From Thecaphora thlaspeos (lineage: Eukaryota > Basidiomycota > Ustilaginomycetes > Urocystidales > Glomosporiaceae): 64,000 nt of DNA. The stretch lies in contig UWYS01000015.1 of NCBI GenBank assembly GCA_900291925.1, positions 1 to 64,000 on the forward strand. The letters run 5' to 3'. How positions within the stretch are numbered: the first letter of the stretch is position 1; every line of letters starts with the position of its first letter. Below, piece by piece: positions 43,784-53,801 of this stretch. The notes below the pieces were generated by a model that worked only from the letters and a program-made list of their open reading frames with translations, did no database searches and was not told where the DNA came from. Position numbers and translations under genes: made by a program.

Positions 43784-44211
43784 ATGCAGTACCTCAACAC
43801 CATCCTCTTTTCCTTCCTCGTCGGAGGTAGCGCCTTCGGTAGATCTTTGCCTCCTCTCATCACCCTGACGCCAGTTCTAAACTCACACTTTTCCTACCTA
43901 TCCTCGCACCGCACCGTCCAGTCTCAGCGGCACCGACGGGCAAGTCCTACTCTCTGAACCTCAACCTACTCGGCCTGACGTTGGCGACGGAGAACTGCGC
44001 CTCTGTCCCGTCGTCTGACCAGCCGACATTCGAACAGTACATCGCCGGTCTCGACTGTCAAAGGGTCGGAAACACCGCATCCCAGGCGACGTACAATTGC
44101 GAATTGACCAGTAACCTCACCGGAGACCTCGGTGGTATCCTCGATGGAATCGCCAGTGCTTGTGGAAGTGCGGGTGGAACGGCTGAAGGTGGACACCTCC
44201 TGAGGAAGTGA
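43784..44211 (+). CDS. Small secreted protein with cysteines, candidate effector or hydrophobic-surface protein
   Basis: Exons 43784-43838 and 43922-44211 (83-bp intron) give 114 residues. MQYLNTILFSFLVGGSAFVS followed by AAPTGKS is a good signal peptide with an AxA-like cleavage site. The mature part is about 90 residues and has four cysteines (TENCASV, GLDCQRV, TYNCELT, SACGSAG) and a C-terminal HLLRK. It contains a single NLT sequon. No family is recognised, and there is no hydrophobin spacing (no CC pairs). Size, secretion signal, cysteines and location in a gene-poor island are typical of fungal effectors, but that is inference only. Confidence 0.7.
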
Positions 44212-45110
44212 TGTACTCGTCGAGATCGTGGGCGGAGGAATGGTGCATAAATAGGAGTGCATTGCTTCGCTCGACAGGAGCGGAATGGGTTGGATGGATC
44301 CCGCCGAAGAATGCGGGTCGTAGTCGGAGACTGGACGGATGGGGCTGGACTCTTCCCAGGGACCTCAACTAGAACGTGAAACGTAGTGTCGTAGTTCAAT
44401 AGGACGTAATAGACTCATTTGGCTGGATCCGTGCGTGTGGCGAGAATGGAGTGGTCAAGAATGTTTTTACTCGGGAGACAGGGGATGCCACTCACCTAGT
44501 CGTACGTCGAGCTCGAATGTCTGATACTTTCCAAGGATGCTTTGTGGTCCACGGCGTTGGCACGGAGCCTTGTTGCACCGTCAATGCCTGCCTTTGTTGT
44601 AAGTCAGCCGTCCTCTGCCCTGCAAGGCCGTCGATGTTGCTGTCTTCGGCTCGCCGTACGATCGAGATACACTGTGTGGGTTACCTTGCGGTGAGCAAGC
44701 GGCCGAATGGGTAGGTTAAAGACCGCGACACTCTCCACCGAGTGCGCTGTACACTACTGCGCGAGAACCCAAAGGCGTTCTTGATCGACTCTCGTCGTCT
44801 CGACGAGGAATACCGACATGGTACAGTGCCTGCTGTCTCAATGGAGCATAACGATGAAAATATCTAGAAAGTCGGTCGTCGTTTCGGAGAGGACGACTCT
44901 AAAGGTCGTTGGTTGTCTGCCGCTGATCCGACTGGTGAGAAAGCTAAGGGAAAGCAAGCTGCAAGTCGACGACGGGATTTGCGAGCTGTGCTAATATGAT
45001 ATTGAGAAGCGAATCGAAGCTGGTGAGGGGAGGAGAGAGGGGCGGCACCCTTCCGTGATGCTCTCTACCATGGTTCTTCTCTAGACCACCGAGCCTATCC
45101 GACACCGACC

Positions 45111-45133
45111 GGGGGGAGGGGGGGGGGGGGGGG
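45111..45133. repeat. Poly-G tract
   Basis: A run of 23 bases that is all G except one A, in the gene-poor island. Such tracts can form G-quadruplexes and are prone to length error in assemblies. Confidence 0.9.
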
Positions 45134-45459
45134 ACCCTTACTGCGTGCATCGGAAGACAAGGCGCCGACACTGGCGCCGATGTGGCGCAAGCTTGAACTT
45201 ATCGTTGCTCTCGACCTAGACAGTACTGTGCTGTACATACATGCATGGTCCGAAGCACTGGAAAGGAATGCAAGGTCGATGGCACAGATCTGGAAGACAT
45301 CGAGTTTGATGAAAAAAGCCTGTGGGAGGCCAGAGGGAGGGAAGGAGGGGAAGGGGGGGAAGACGTATGCAAGATTTGTATTCTGACAGCTGCAGCTGTC
45401 CAGGTGCGAGTGGGCGTACAGTAGGTAGAGCACTTACACCAACTAACTACAGCATTAGT

Positions 45460-45477
45460 CTGTACAGTACTGTACAG
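45460..45477. repeat. Perfect 18-bp palindrome
   Basis: CTGTACAGTACTGTACAG equals its own reverse complement with no spacer. Parts of it recur nearby: ACTGTACAGT at 45,907-45,916, CAGTACTG at 45,992-45,999, and CAGTACTGTGCTGTAC from 45,221. It could be a dimeric protein-binding site or a cruciform-prone repeat seed. Confidence 0.85.
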
Positions 45478-47965
45478 CTGTGCTCGGCGCCCGGTCACGT
45501 GCGCAGGGTGCGCCAGTTCGAGGCAGCGAGCTGGTTGCCTCGCTGGCAGCCTTGGCCGGCTGGCAGACTGCCTCCTCTCTCCTCTCTCCCATCATCTCTT
45601 CTCTCGTCGACGCTGCCCGTCGACGTCGCTTTCGCCCACCCTTCCCACCCTCATATCTTTGCTTGCTCTCCCTTGCATGTAGACTTCCTTTCGGTCTCAC
45701 ACGCACTGCGCTCCTCTTCGCCTCGCTGTCATGCGACGCTCGACCGGCCCGCCCTTACGGCGTCGGCTGGGAGCTCGCAGCGTCCCCCCTGCGGGGTCCG
45801 GCAATCTATGCTTCCTTTGTTTCCTTTTGCTCTCGCTTGGCGACCAGCCTCGTCTCTCGAGTTGGTGCTACATATGTACACAAACTCTGTACGTACGTTG
45901 TATTGCACTGTACAGTACCAACTCACGCTAAGGACGTTAAATTAAAATCCTATCGGCCGCGCAACCGCCATCGTGCGTGGAGTGGTGTGACTAGTTACAG
46001 TCAGTACTGTATGTACTCCTTCTTGCCACGATAAGGCGGCCGTCGGTCTGTGCGTCTGTGCGTCTGTGCTGTACTTACAGTATCAGCAGGCGGCACAAGT
46101 TACTTACACGTGCCATCACCACGCCCCCTTCTATCGCCGCCGGGCTGCACCACACCAACGTGCACTGCACTTCTGCAGGACCGGGCGCCGTTCTCTATTG
46201 CGTTGCTCGAGCGGAACATGGTGACACTCGCGCACAAACTGCTGTGTGTCAAAGGATCCACTCGGATGCCACACACCCCACCGTCACTGCAGCGATTTAC
46301 ATTACTTTGTATCTAGCGAGCATCTCACTTTACCTTCCGCCATATACATTCGGTTCTTATGCCATCTCGTACTCGTTCCTTCCCGCACGGCCATGCCCTC
46401 TTGGCGGCAACAATAGGCCAAGCTTTCCATGGCGTGAACGACGGAAAGCATGGCGACCTCGACTCAACCGCCTCGTCCTCCTTGACATCCTCCCCCACGT
46501 CTTTGTAAGCTGTTGTCCAGGGCGCACCTGCTCATGCCCATCGCAGCAACAGCAAGCTCAGCGAGACATCAGGCTGACCAAGCAGCATCAGCGCGCTCAC
46601 ACAGGTCTTTGCGGCCTTCGGACCTTGTCAACTACCAGCTGCTCGCCCCACGATCACCTTGGCTCGCCCGGCGGAGGCGTCGCCATCTGTGACCGTAGAT
46701 TGGGTGAGCACCGTCTCTCGAGGCCCTCGGTCCTTGTCACTTTCGGCCGAACGTGGTGTCCACTGTACGGATGATACACCACCGTCTGTCACTCTGTCGT
46801 TGCAAAGTGGCGCAGCTACTATGTGAGGGTGTCAATGGGCCGATCGACACCTTGGTCTCGGTTAGCCTTCATACAGTAGTAGTACCCTTGTTCGGCTGAG
46901 GCCCAGCAGATCCGAGCAGCTTCGGCTTGCATATGTACAGGTCATCAGCAAGGTTTTTGAGTGTTTCCGTCGTCTAGGCAAGGGCGTCGCGAGACGAAGA
47001 TGATGCTGCATCATGGTGTGCCAACACGAGAACGAGGCTGCCTGCCGGCACCCTGGCCTCCACCAGCCATGTCGACATACCGGCTTATACCAAATGCCCA
47101 AAGGGCAGGCAGGCACGGCCGGCGGGGCAGCCAGGCCATCATCGCGGCAACCCCGACACGCAAGTACAGCAGTACTACAGTAAGTACGTAACGCACCCAC
47201 TCTAGACGTTGTTCAGCCCTCAGCCCTGGGTTCTCAGCCCGCAGCCCTCGTCGGTCGGTCACCAAAGTGCAGCCAGGTGCTGACTCACTTAGAGTGCAAC
47301 AGGAAGGGAGCAGATGCATCGAAGCACGCCAAAGGTGTCGTCGGCACAACCCTCTACCCTTCCACCGTGCACGTACACAGAAGAAGCACGTTACAGCAGC
47401 CACTCTCCTGCACTCGCGACGCAAAGACAGCCGGTAGAAGCACTCTCGACTTGCCGGCAGCCTCCACCAGCGGCCCTGCTACTTACCTACTCTTTTCCCA
47501 TTCGTCCAACGAGCCCGAAAGGTGCGACCGAGACGAGCAACGAAGCAAAAAGTTGGCGCTCAGCCCTGTCATCTGCATCGATGCCCTCGGCTTCCTTCGT
47601 CTGGCACCTCGACGGCGTGCAGAACGACCGACCAACCAACCAGCCCTCTTCACCCCTCCGTTGACCTCCTTTCAAGCAACGGAGATGCCAAAGCGAGACG
47701 AACAGCTCTTGCCGATCGACGGGCGTTCGGTGCCTGATGGACTGTCCCGTTGCTTGCGGCCACTCCCTCTGCCTCCGATGCCCTGCCGGGAGGAGCAGAT
47801 GGGCGCGGCCTCCGTCGCTCTGCGAGCGATGTAGCACCACGGCCGCCACTGCTGTCGCTACTGAGAACGCCCATCGGACAGTAGTGTCGGTCAGTCTGGT
47901 CATTGGTAGGCCCCGTGTACGCATCGAGTAACGCTCACAGCTATCTAGGAACGCCCGTCGAATGG

Positions 47966-47975
47966 CTATAAGAGG
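47966..47975 (+). promoter_or_regulatory. TATA-like box of the cutinase gene
   Basis: CTATAAGAGG lies about 150 bp upstream of the cutinase ATG and is followed by a CT-rich leader. This arrangement fits a TATA-driven inducible secreted-enzyme gene. Confidence 0.5.
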
Positions 47976-48120
47976 ACGTCGCTACACCTCCATCCGTCTC
48001 CTCTCTCCCCATCTTCTCAGACCACTCCACTTCTCTCCCCTTTCTCTCCAATTCGCCTCGAGCAGCTTCACACTAGCCTTCCTTCTCCCTTTCTCTCTAC
48101 CACCCGTCAGCCCATCCGTA

Positions 48121-49096
48121 ATGCAGCTTACCACTCTCCTCTCGCTCGCCCTTGCCGGCTTTGCCAGCGCGAGCCCCCTGTACCCGGGCATCGGCTCGGG
48201 CTCGGGCTCCGGAGGCTTCCCTAGCTTCCCCGGCATCGGAGGATCGAACGGCGGATCCACCGGAGGTTCCAACAGTGGCTCGAGCGGCTCGGGCTCCTCC
48301 GCTTCGGGCGCTTGCTCCAGCTACAGTGAGTATCCCTTGGTAGTCACCTGACGGCGACGGGGCGCGACTCGGCGCGGCGGCGATTTTTTTTTTCTTGCGA
48401 CGTCGCGTCGCCACGCTTCATCCACGCTGACGTGCACCGTCTCTCGCCTACCCTCTCTCCCCCTCTCGCTCCCTTTTCGCCCACTTGCCCGCTTTCCCCT
48501 TCTCTCACGCTCCCGCAGCCATCATCAGCACGCGTGGCACTGGCGAGCTGCAGGGACCCTCGGTCGGCTTCCTCTCGATGAACCGACAGGTGATGGCGGC
48601 CGTTCCGGGCGGCAAGGTGTACAACACCATCTACGCCGCGGGTATCGACCAGAACTCGGCCCTGGGCACGCGGGACATCATCAACAAGGTCAAATCGATC
48701 TCCTCCGCAGACCCCAAGGCGTGCATCATTCTGCAGGGATACAGCCAGGGTGCTGCGGCCACCACCAACGCGCTGCCGAGTATCACGGGCGCCGGCTTCG
48801 ATGCCGTCCGCGGTGTCGTCATGATCGGCAACCCCAACCACAAGCCCAGACTCGCCTGCAACGTCGATGGAAACGGTGGAAAGACGACGATCAACGTCTC
48901 CGGTCTCTCAGCCGTCATCAGCCGCGGTGTCCCCTCGAACTGGATCAGCAAGATCAAGGACATCTGCATCTTCGGAGACGGCGTTTGTGACACAACCCAT
49001 GGATTCGGCATTAACGCGCCCCACCTCACCTATGGCTACTCGAACAGTGTCCAGAGCCTCGGCGCTAAATTTATGAAGTCGGTCCTTACCCAGTGA
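48121..49096 (+). CDS. Cutinase (secreted serine esterase)
   Basis: Hydrolyses cutin and other polyester or ester substrates outside the cell. Exons 48121-48325 and 48519-49096 (193-bp intron, GTGAGT donor) give 260 residues. A signal peptide (MQLTTLLSLALAGFASASP) is followed by a Gly/Ser-rich linker. The alpha/beta-hydrolase core then starts at IISTRGTGELQGPSVGF. The nucleophile elbow GYSQGA carries the catalytic Ser; Asp and His are supplied by GDGVCDTTHGFGINAPHLTYG, the typical cutinase ending. Cysteines around ACSSY, KACIILQ, RLACNV and DICIFGDGVCD match the disulfide framework. The N-terminal Gly/Ser linker is longer than in Fusarium cutinase. Its place beside a gene-poor island suggests niche-related expression. 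Confidence 0.95.
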
Positions 49097-50019
49097 TAGC
49101 GTACTCGACGCGCGAGTCGCGCTTGATACAAACTAACGTAGAACGCACTCCTTTGGACCGACGGTTGTAGTTGGATCGTCGGTGCTCAAAGTGATCAGAG
49201 CATTCGCAGGATAAGGAACAAGCCTCGATGGATCTTTTCTCAGTATCAGTATTCTCTTTCCAGCCGTCGGTGTTCGTTCCTTTTGAAAAGGAACGATGTC
49301 GTTTAGTTATTACTCAGGGCCCTTTCGAAATTGAATCGTTGACGGTAGCAATCTGGTGCTGATGCCAGACGAACAACGGCGCCAGCAAAGCGCATGGGAC
49401 AGCGGCCGGCAAGCAATCTGTTCGTTGGGAACGTTTCCAAGGCGGGCCGAGCCCGAGTGCGAGGATAAGCTGATTCCTTGCACCACGGACTTTGCGGATC
49501 GGTGGACTACTGCATTTTGAAGCCAGACTGCGTGCGGACATAGGTAAACAAGTGGTGAGGCGAGACGAGACGAGGGTAGGGTATGCTTTGTTGCTGTTCG
49601 CATTTCTGTACCTCTTGAGCGACTGGAGTGTTACGACTGGCATCGAGCAGCCGGCAGGATGGTCAGCTGTAAATCTGGCAAATCATGAGGTGGACCAGGT
49701 GGAGGGCGCAAAGAGAGGGTGGGCCAAATTTGGCGAAAGTGTTGATTCCACCCGGCCGAGAAGCGCCGCTGGCCTGCGCTGGCTGCGCCTGCACGCCCGA
49801 GGCCAACACAGGGGGCGTGCCGTCCGGCGTGTTGCTCTTCCGCTCCACACCGCGCCGGCTCTCGTCCCCTCCTCACTCCTCCTCCTCCTCCTCCTTCTAC
49901 GCCACTCCTCCTCATCGCCACCACTACCACCACCACCACTGCTGCCCAGCAACACACAGCGCGTCGCTCCACACAACCCACAACCACACCAGACATCCGT
50001 CTCGCCCTCGTCGCCAACC
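49097..50019. other. Intergenic region upstream of the myosin light chain gene
   Basis: No supported gene. An open frame crosses from 49,492 into the light-chain exon, but its upstream part lacks coding character. The last 150 bp are CT- and CA-rich leader before the ATG at 50,020. Confidence 0.5.
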
Positions 50020-50812
50020 ATGTCGGGCCCCTCGACGCTCCTCAACCCGGCCGCGCGCTCCAATGCCGTCTTCCAGCTGCGCGCCTCTTCCGCGCTCAAG
50101 GGCAACCACCCGCGCCAGTCGTCCTCCTCCGGCGTCTACAATACCTTCTCGCCAAAGCAGATCCAGGGCTTCAAGGAGGCCTTCAACATGATCGACCAGG
50201 ACGGCGATGGCCTCATCTCCCGCTCCGACCTCGCCGGCATGCTCCAAAATCTCGGCCAGGAACCCAAGTCGTCCACGCTCGACGCCCACTTTGCCTTGGT
50301 GGGCTCGGCTGACCAGCGCGGCAACATCAACTTCACCCAATTCCTTACCATGTTCGGCGAGCATCTCGCCGAGCTCGACGAGGCCAGCACGCTCGTCGAG
50401 GCGTTTGAGTGCTTCGACGAGCGCGACGTCGGCACCATCGACGCCGGCGAGATCCGCTATTGGCTCGGCGAGGTTGGAGACCGTATGAGCGAGCAAGAGG
50501 TGAGCAGCGCACCCTTTCCTGGTGCCACTCGGTAGCTCGGCCGCTGACACCTTGACCTTTCTCGCCTTGCACGTCGTCGCAGATCGACCGCCTTCTCTCT
50601 GGGCCGTTCACCGATAGGTCGGGCAAGAACTTTGACTACAAGGCCTGTAGGTTGGCGGCGCCGTACCTCGTCTCTCCCCTCTCTCGCCCGCCGGCCGAAG
50701 AGCTGCTATCCGCGGGCCCCACTTGCTGACAGCAACACGCATTCCCCTTTGCCTTTGGCCCGTCGCAGTCGTCGAGGCGATCAAGATGTCGGAGCCGGCG
50801 GAGCTCGAGTAA
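50020..50812 (+). CDS. rlc1: Myosin regulatory light chain (EF-hand protein)
   Basis: Binds the IQ motif of myosin II and related heavy chains, with a role in cytokinesis. Exons 50020-50499, 50583-50646 and 50769-50812 give 195 residues. A Ser-rich N-terminal extension carries ALKGNHPRQSSSSGVYNTF, a plausible site for light-chain kinase phosphorylation. It is followed by FSPKQIQGFKEAFNMIDQDG and the calcium loop DQDGDGLISRSD, the only EF-hand with a full ligand set. The second and third hands (DQRGNINFTQFL, DERDVGTIDAGEI) are degenerate, as usual in regulatory chains. The C-terminus reads DRSGKNFDYKA then FVEAIKMSEPAELE. A DIRS-like element lies directly downstream. Confidence 0.92.
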
Positions 50813-51351
50813 CCGAAAGAGACTGCCTTTGCGTCGCTCTCGCTGCTCTGTTGGTGTTCCGTCTCTCCATCTTGCAGGCTTGGTGAGACGGATGAATGTA
50901 CATATACCCCCGACCCGGTGTGCTTTGCATCTCTGCAGCGTGCTTGGCGCGCCTCGCCTGTTGGAACGCTGGTCGTTTGGAACGCTGGTCGTTTGGCACG
51001 ATGCTTGTAGGTGGACGACCTCGGCGTGCTTTAAGTGTAAGGCTGCCTTGTCTGTGGTGCTTGACGCTGGCCTTTGCTCTGGCAGGCACTGACAGGCACT
51101 GACAGGAGCAGGGTGGGCGGATGGCTGGCAAGTGGCGTGCGCAGGCCAAAAGGCGCTGGCGATGCCGGCACCGCTGCACCTGGGCCTGACATCACGTGCC
51201 AGCAGGCGACGTGGGCGTCTGAGGCGGTCGATCACGCTGCGGGTGGTGGTCTTGAACCGCCCGCCGACCTCTTTCTGCTGCATCCTCTCCTCCATCACCT
51301 CCTTCCCCCTGCCTCCGGCCGGCACCTGTAGACACCTGTTTTGCTGCCCGC
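50813..51351. other. Spacer between rlc1 and the recognisable part of the DIRS-like element
   Basis: Contains a perfect 16-bp tandem duplication (units of GGAACGCTGGTCGTTT near 50,963-51,000) and a 10-bp tandem repeat (CAGGCACTGA) near 51,083-51,106. The 5' end of the element probably lies in this interval, but no terminal repeat could be matched to the 3' side. Confidence 0.45.
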
Positions 51352-51821
51352 AGCTCCATCCAACAGCTCCAGGACGAGGTCTCCCGCCTCCGCCAGGAGC
51401 AAGCCGACGCCGCCCGAACCCCCAAGGCCTGACCTTGGACCTCACGACAGCCCTGGCCTAGCTTCGCCAAGACTTCCAGCGCGTCTGCCGCTCCCGGTTC
51501 GGCGTCGCATCTGCAGCGACCTGGGCACAGCCCGACTACGGCCTCCACCTTGCATGCTTCTCGGGCGTCCCTGGTCGATCGCAGCCCACCACCACTGCGG
51601 GCCAGTCTGGCGTCCCAGCAAAGCGTAAGGCAACCCAACCTACCGGAGAGCAACCTGGCCGCGCCATCGACGACCAGCCGTGCTACCTCTGGAACTCCGG
51701 CCGCTGCACAGCCAACCCGTGCGACCGTCGCCATGCCTGCCGCAACTGCGAGCAGCCCAACCACACCTGGCGCAACTGCCCGGTCCCTCTCAAGAAGGGC
51801 AACGCCGCCGCCCAGCCCTGA
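51352..51821 (+). pseudogene. DIRS-like Gag remnant with CCCH and CCHC zinc fingers
   Basis: A short coiled-coil-like stretch (SSIQQLQDEVSRLRQEQADA) ends at TGA 51,430. A neighbouring frame continues (LRQDFQRVCRSRFGVASAAT) after a TAG at 51,459. It ends in two zinc motifs: CYLWNSGRCTANPCDRRH (C-x7-C-x4-C-x3-H) and CRNCEQPNHTWRNC (C-x2-C-x4-H-x4-C, a retroviral-type knuckle). The basic PVPLKKGN and a TGA at 51,819 close it. The paired fingers mark it as the nucleic-acid-binding Gag of the element. The internal stops indicate decay. Confidence 0.7.
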
Positions 51822-52158
51822 GGTGCGTCCGCCGCACCCCAACCACCGTCCCACGCCCTCAGGCTCGCCGCGCCCTGCGGCACCCTCGACGCGCTCGGAC
51901 GACTTGCCCAGCCTCGCCTTTTCCGGCTTGCCAGCCCGTCACCCTGCGACGGCGCCGGTACCCGCGCAAAGCCAGACGCCTTCTCGGCCTGCCACGCCCT
52001 TGGATCCGCCTGCCTCGTCTACTGACACGCACGCCGCCACTCCGACGCGCCCACAGCCCTTGCGCCCACAGCCCTCCCCTCGCAACCTCTCCGTTCTCGT
52101 CGTTCCCCCGCCCGATTAATGCCTTGTCGGGCTGCTGGCCAGCCGCACCAGCATCCCT

Positions 52159-53787
52159 CCCCCACAACCCAACACAACCATCCACGGCGCGCTCTTTGAC
52201 CCGTCCGACAGCCCAGCCCGCACCGGATCGATGCAGCTTGCCGCCCCGCGCTGGCGCGAGCTCTTTGCCGACTACCCGGACCAGCAGGTAGTGCGCCAAC
52301 TCCTTGGCGCCCTGGCCCACGGGGTGCGACTGGGGTATGACGGCCCCCTCCTCAACTCGGGCCGCTTTGCCAACACCAGGGATCTGCCCATAGACGACGC
52401 CGGCGTCGCCCACGTTCGCCGGGAGATAGCCGCTCGCCTCGCAGAGGGCCGCCTCATTAAGGTGAACCCCGTAGCGTGGCGCCTTGTCTGCTCTCCGGTC
52501 GGCACGGTGCCCAAGCCTCGCTCGGAAAAGCTTCGCACCATCCACCATCTCTCACACCCTCGTCAGCCCGGTGCACGCCTTCCTTCGGTGAACGCCGGCA
52601 TCTCGCCCGACTTCACCACCATCCGCTACTCCTCCCTCGCTCCCCTCCTCGCCTACGTTGCGGCCAACCCCGGCTGCAAGCTCTGGAAAGGCGACCTAGT
52701 CGATGCCTTCCGCCACATCGTAGTCGCCCGCTCGCAAGCTCGCCTCCTTGGCCTCACCTTTGAGGGCCGCTTCTATGCAGAAACCGGCCTCACGTTTGGT
52801 GGCCAGAGCTCGCCTTTCTTCTTCAACCTCTTTGCCGAGATGCCCCACTGGGCTGTCCCCTCTACCGGCGTTGCCCCCCTGGCGCACTACGTCGACGACT
52901 TCTTCGGCGCGGTGCCCCCTGGCGACGACCCGACTGCGCCTGTGCGCACCCTGGCCCGGGCCTGCAGAACCCTCGGCCTGGCCCTCTCCCCTGAGAAGAC
53001 CTTTTGGGGTTGCACGCGCCTTGAGATCCTCGGCATCGAGGTGGATACGGTCGCCCAATCCGTCAGCATCACGCCAGAACGCCGCAACCGCATCCTCACC
53101 CGGCGCTCCGCAACCCAGCTGGACTGGCAGCGCATCGCCGGTCTCCTGCTATTTGTCACCCAGGTTATTCCGCACGCCCGCGCCTTCCTGCGACGCATCT
53201 ACGACGCGGTCCGCACGTCGCGCTCGCCGCTTTGCCGGGTCCCGCGCCCGGCTGCCGACGAGCTGCGCTGGTGGCACGCCACCCTGTCGTTGTGGCCCGG
53301 CCTCTCCCTCCTCCAGCCCTCGCCCCTCGTGGTAGAGTACGTCTGGACAGATGCAAGCAAGCGCGCTTACGGCGGCTACTGGGGTCCTATGACCTTCCCA
53401 GCGGCTGTCTTCTCCCGCGAAGTGCCGCGCCGGCACCGCGGCAAGAACATTCGGTTCTTCGAGGCCCTCGCCGTCCTTGAGGCCCTCCGCCTGTTTGCGC
53501 CTCGCTGGGGGCCTGGCCCGCGCCTCGTTGTCATCTTCATCGATAATGAAAACGTCGAGTATGGACTGCGCTCGGGGTCATCTAGGGACCCGCTCACGCA
53601 GCGCCTCCGCGAGATCTTCGGCTTCTGTTTTGAGCGCGGCATCACCCTGCGCCCAGCACGCATTGCGTCTGAAAACAACATCCTCGCTGACCTCTCCCGC
53701 CGCCGGTTTGCCGCTCTCGCCCAGTCTTTTCCCCTCGCGCACAGCCTGCTCTTCTCCCGTCTGGCCGCCGCGGCCGCTCCGAGCAAC
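52159..53787 (+). pseudogene. DIRS-like reverse transcriptase and RNase H
   Basis: A continuous frame (open well before the first ATG at 52,231) encodes RT blocks [37 protein letters not shown] (first catalytic Asp), [19 protein letters not shown] and [10 protein letters not shown] (YxDD box). It continues with [20 protein letters not shown]. An RNase H-like domain follows: [16 protein letters not shown] with Asp, then [20 protein letters not shown] with Glu, [11 protein letters not shown] with Asp, and [11 protein letters not shown] at its end. All recognisable catalytic acids are present. The frame leaves the conserved sequence at a 15-base poly-C run (53,787-53,801). Beyond that the recombinase is in another frame, so either frameshifting or a slippage indel is involved. 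Confidence 0.85.
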
Positions 53788-53801
53788 CCCCCCCCCCCCC
53801 C
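53787..53801. repeat. Poly-C run at the RT/recombinase frame junction
   Basis: Fifteen consecutive C bases coincide with the point where the conserved reading frame changes from the RNase H frame to the recombinase frame. Homopolymer length errors, slippage mutation or translational frameshifting could each explain it. Confidence 0.9.

Larger units (their letters stand above)
44212..48120. other. Gene-poor island rich in GTAC palindromes
   Basis: Nearly 4 kb without a convincing gene. ORFs in it lack domain signatures and codon bias. It contains a long poly-G tract (45,111-45,133), a perfect 18-bp palindrome at 45,460-45,477, and many other GTAC-centred palindromes between about 45,200 and 47,200. 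Short tandem TGCGTCTG repeats lie near 46,047-46,067. The last 200 bp hold the cutinase promoter. Confidence 0.6.

Noticed and set aside
47277..47834. 185-codon ORF in the palindrome-rich island
   Set aside because: No domain, no signal peptide, no leader-like upstream sequence; composition matches random open frames in GC-rich DNA.
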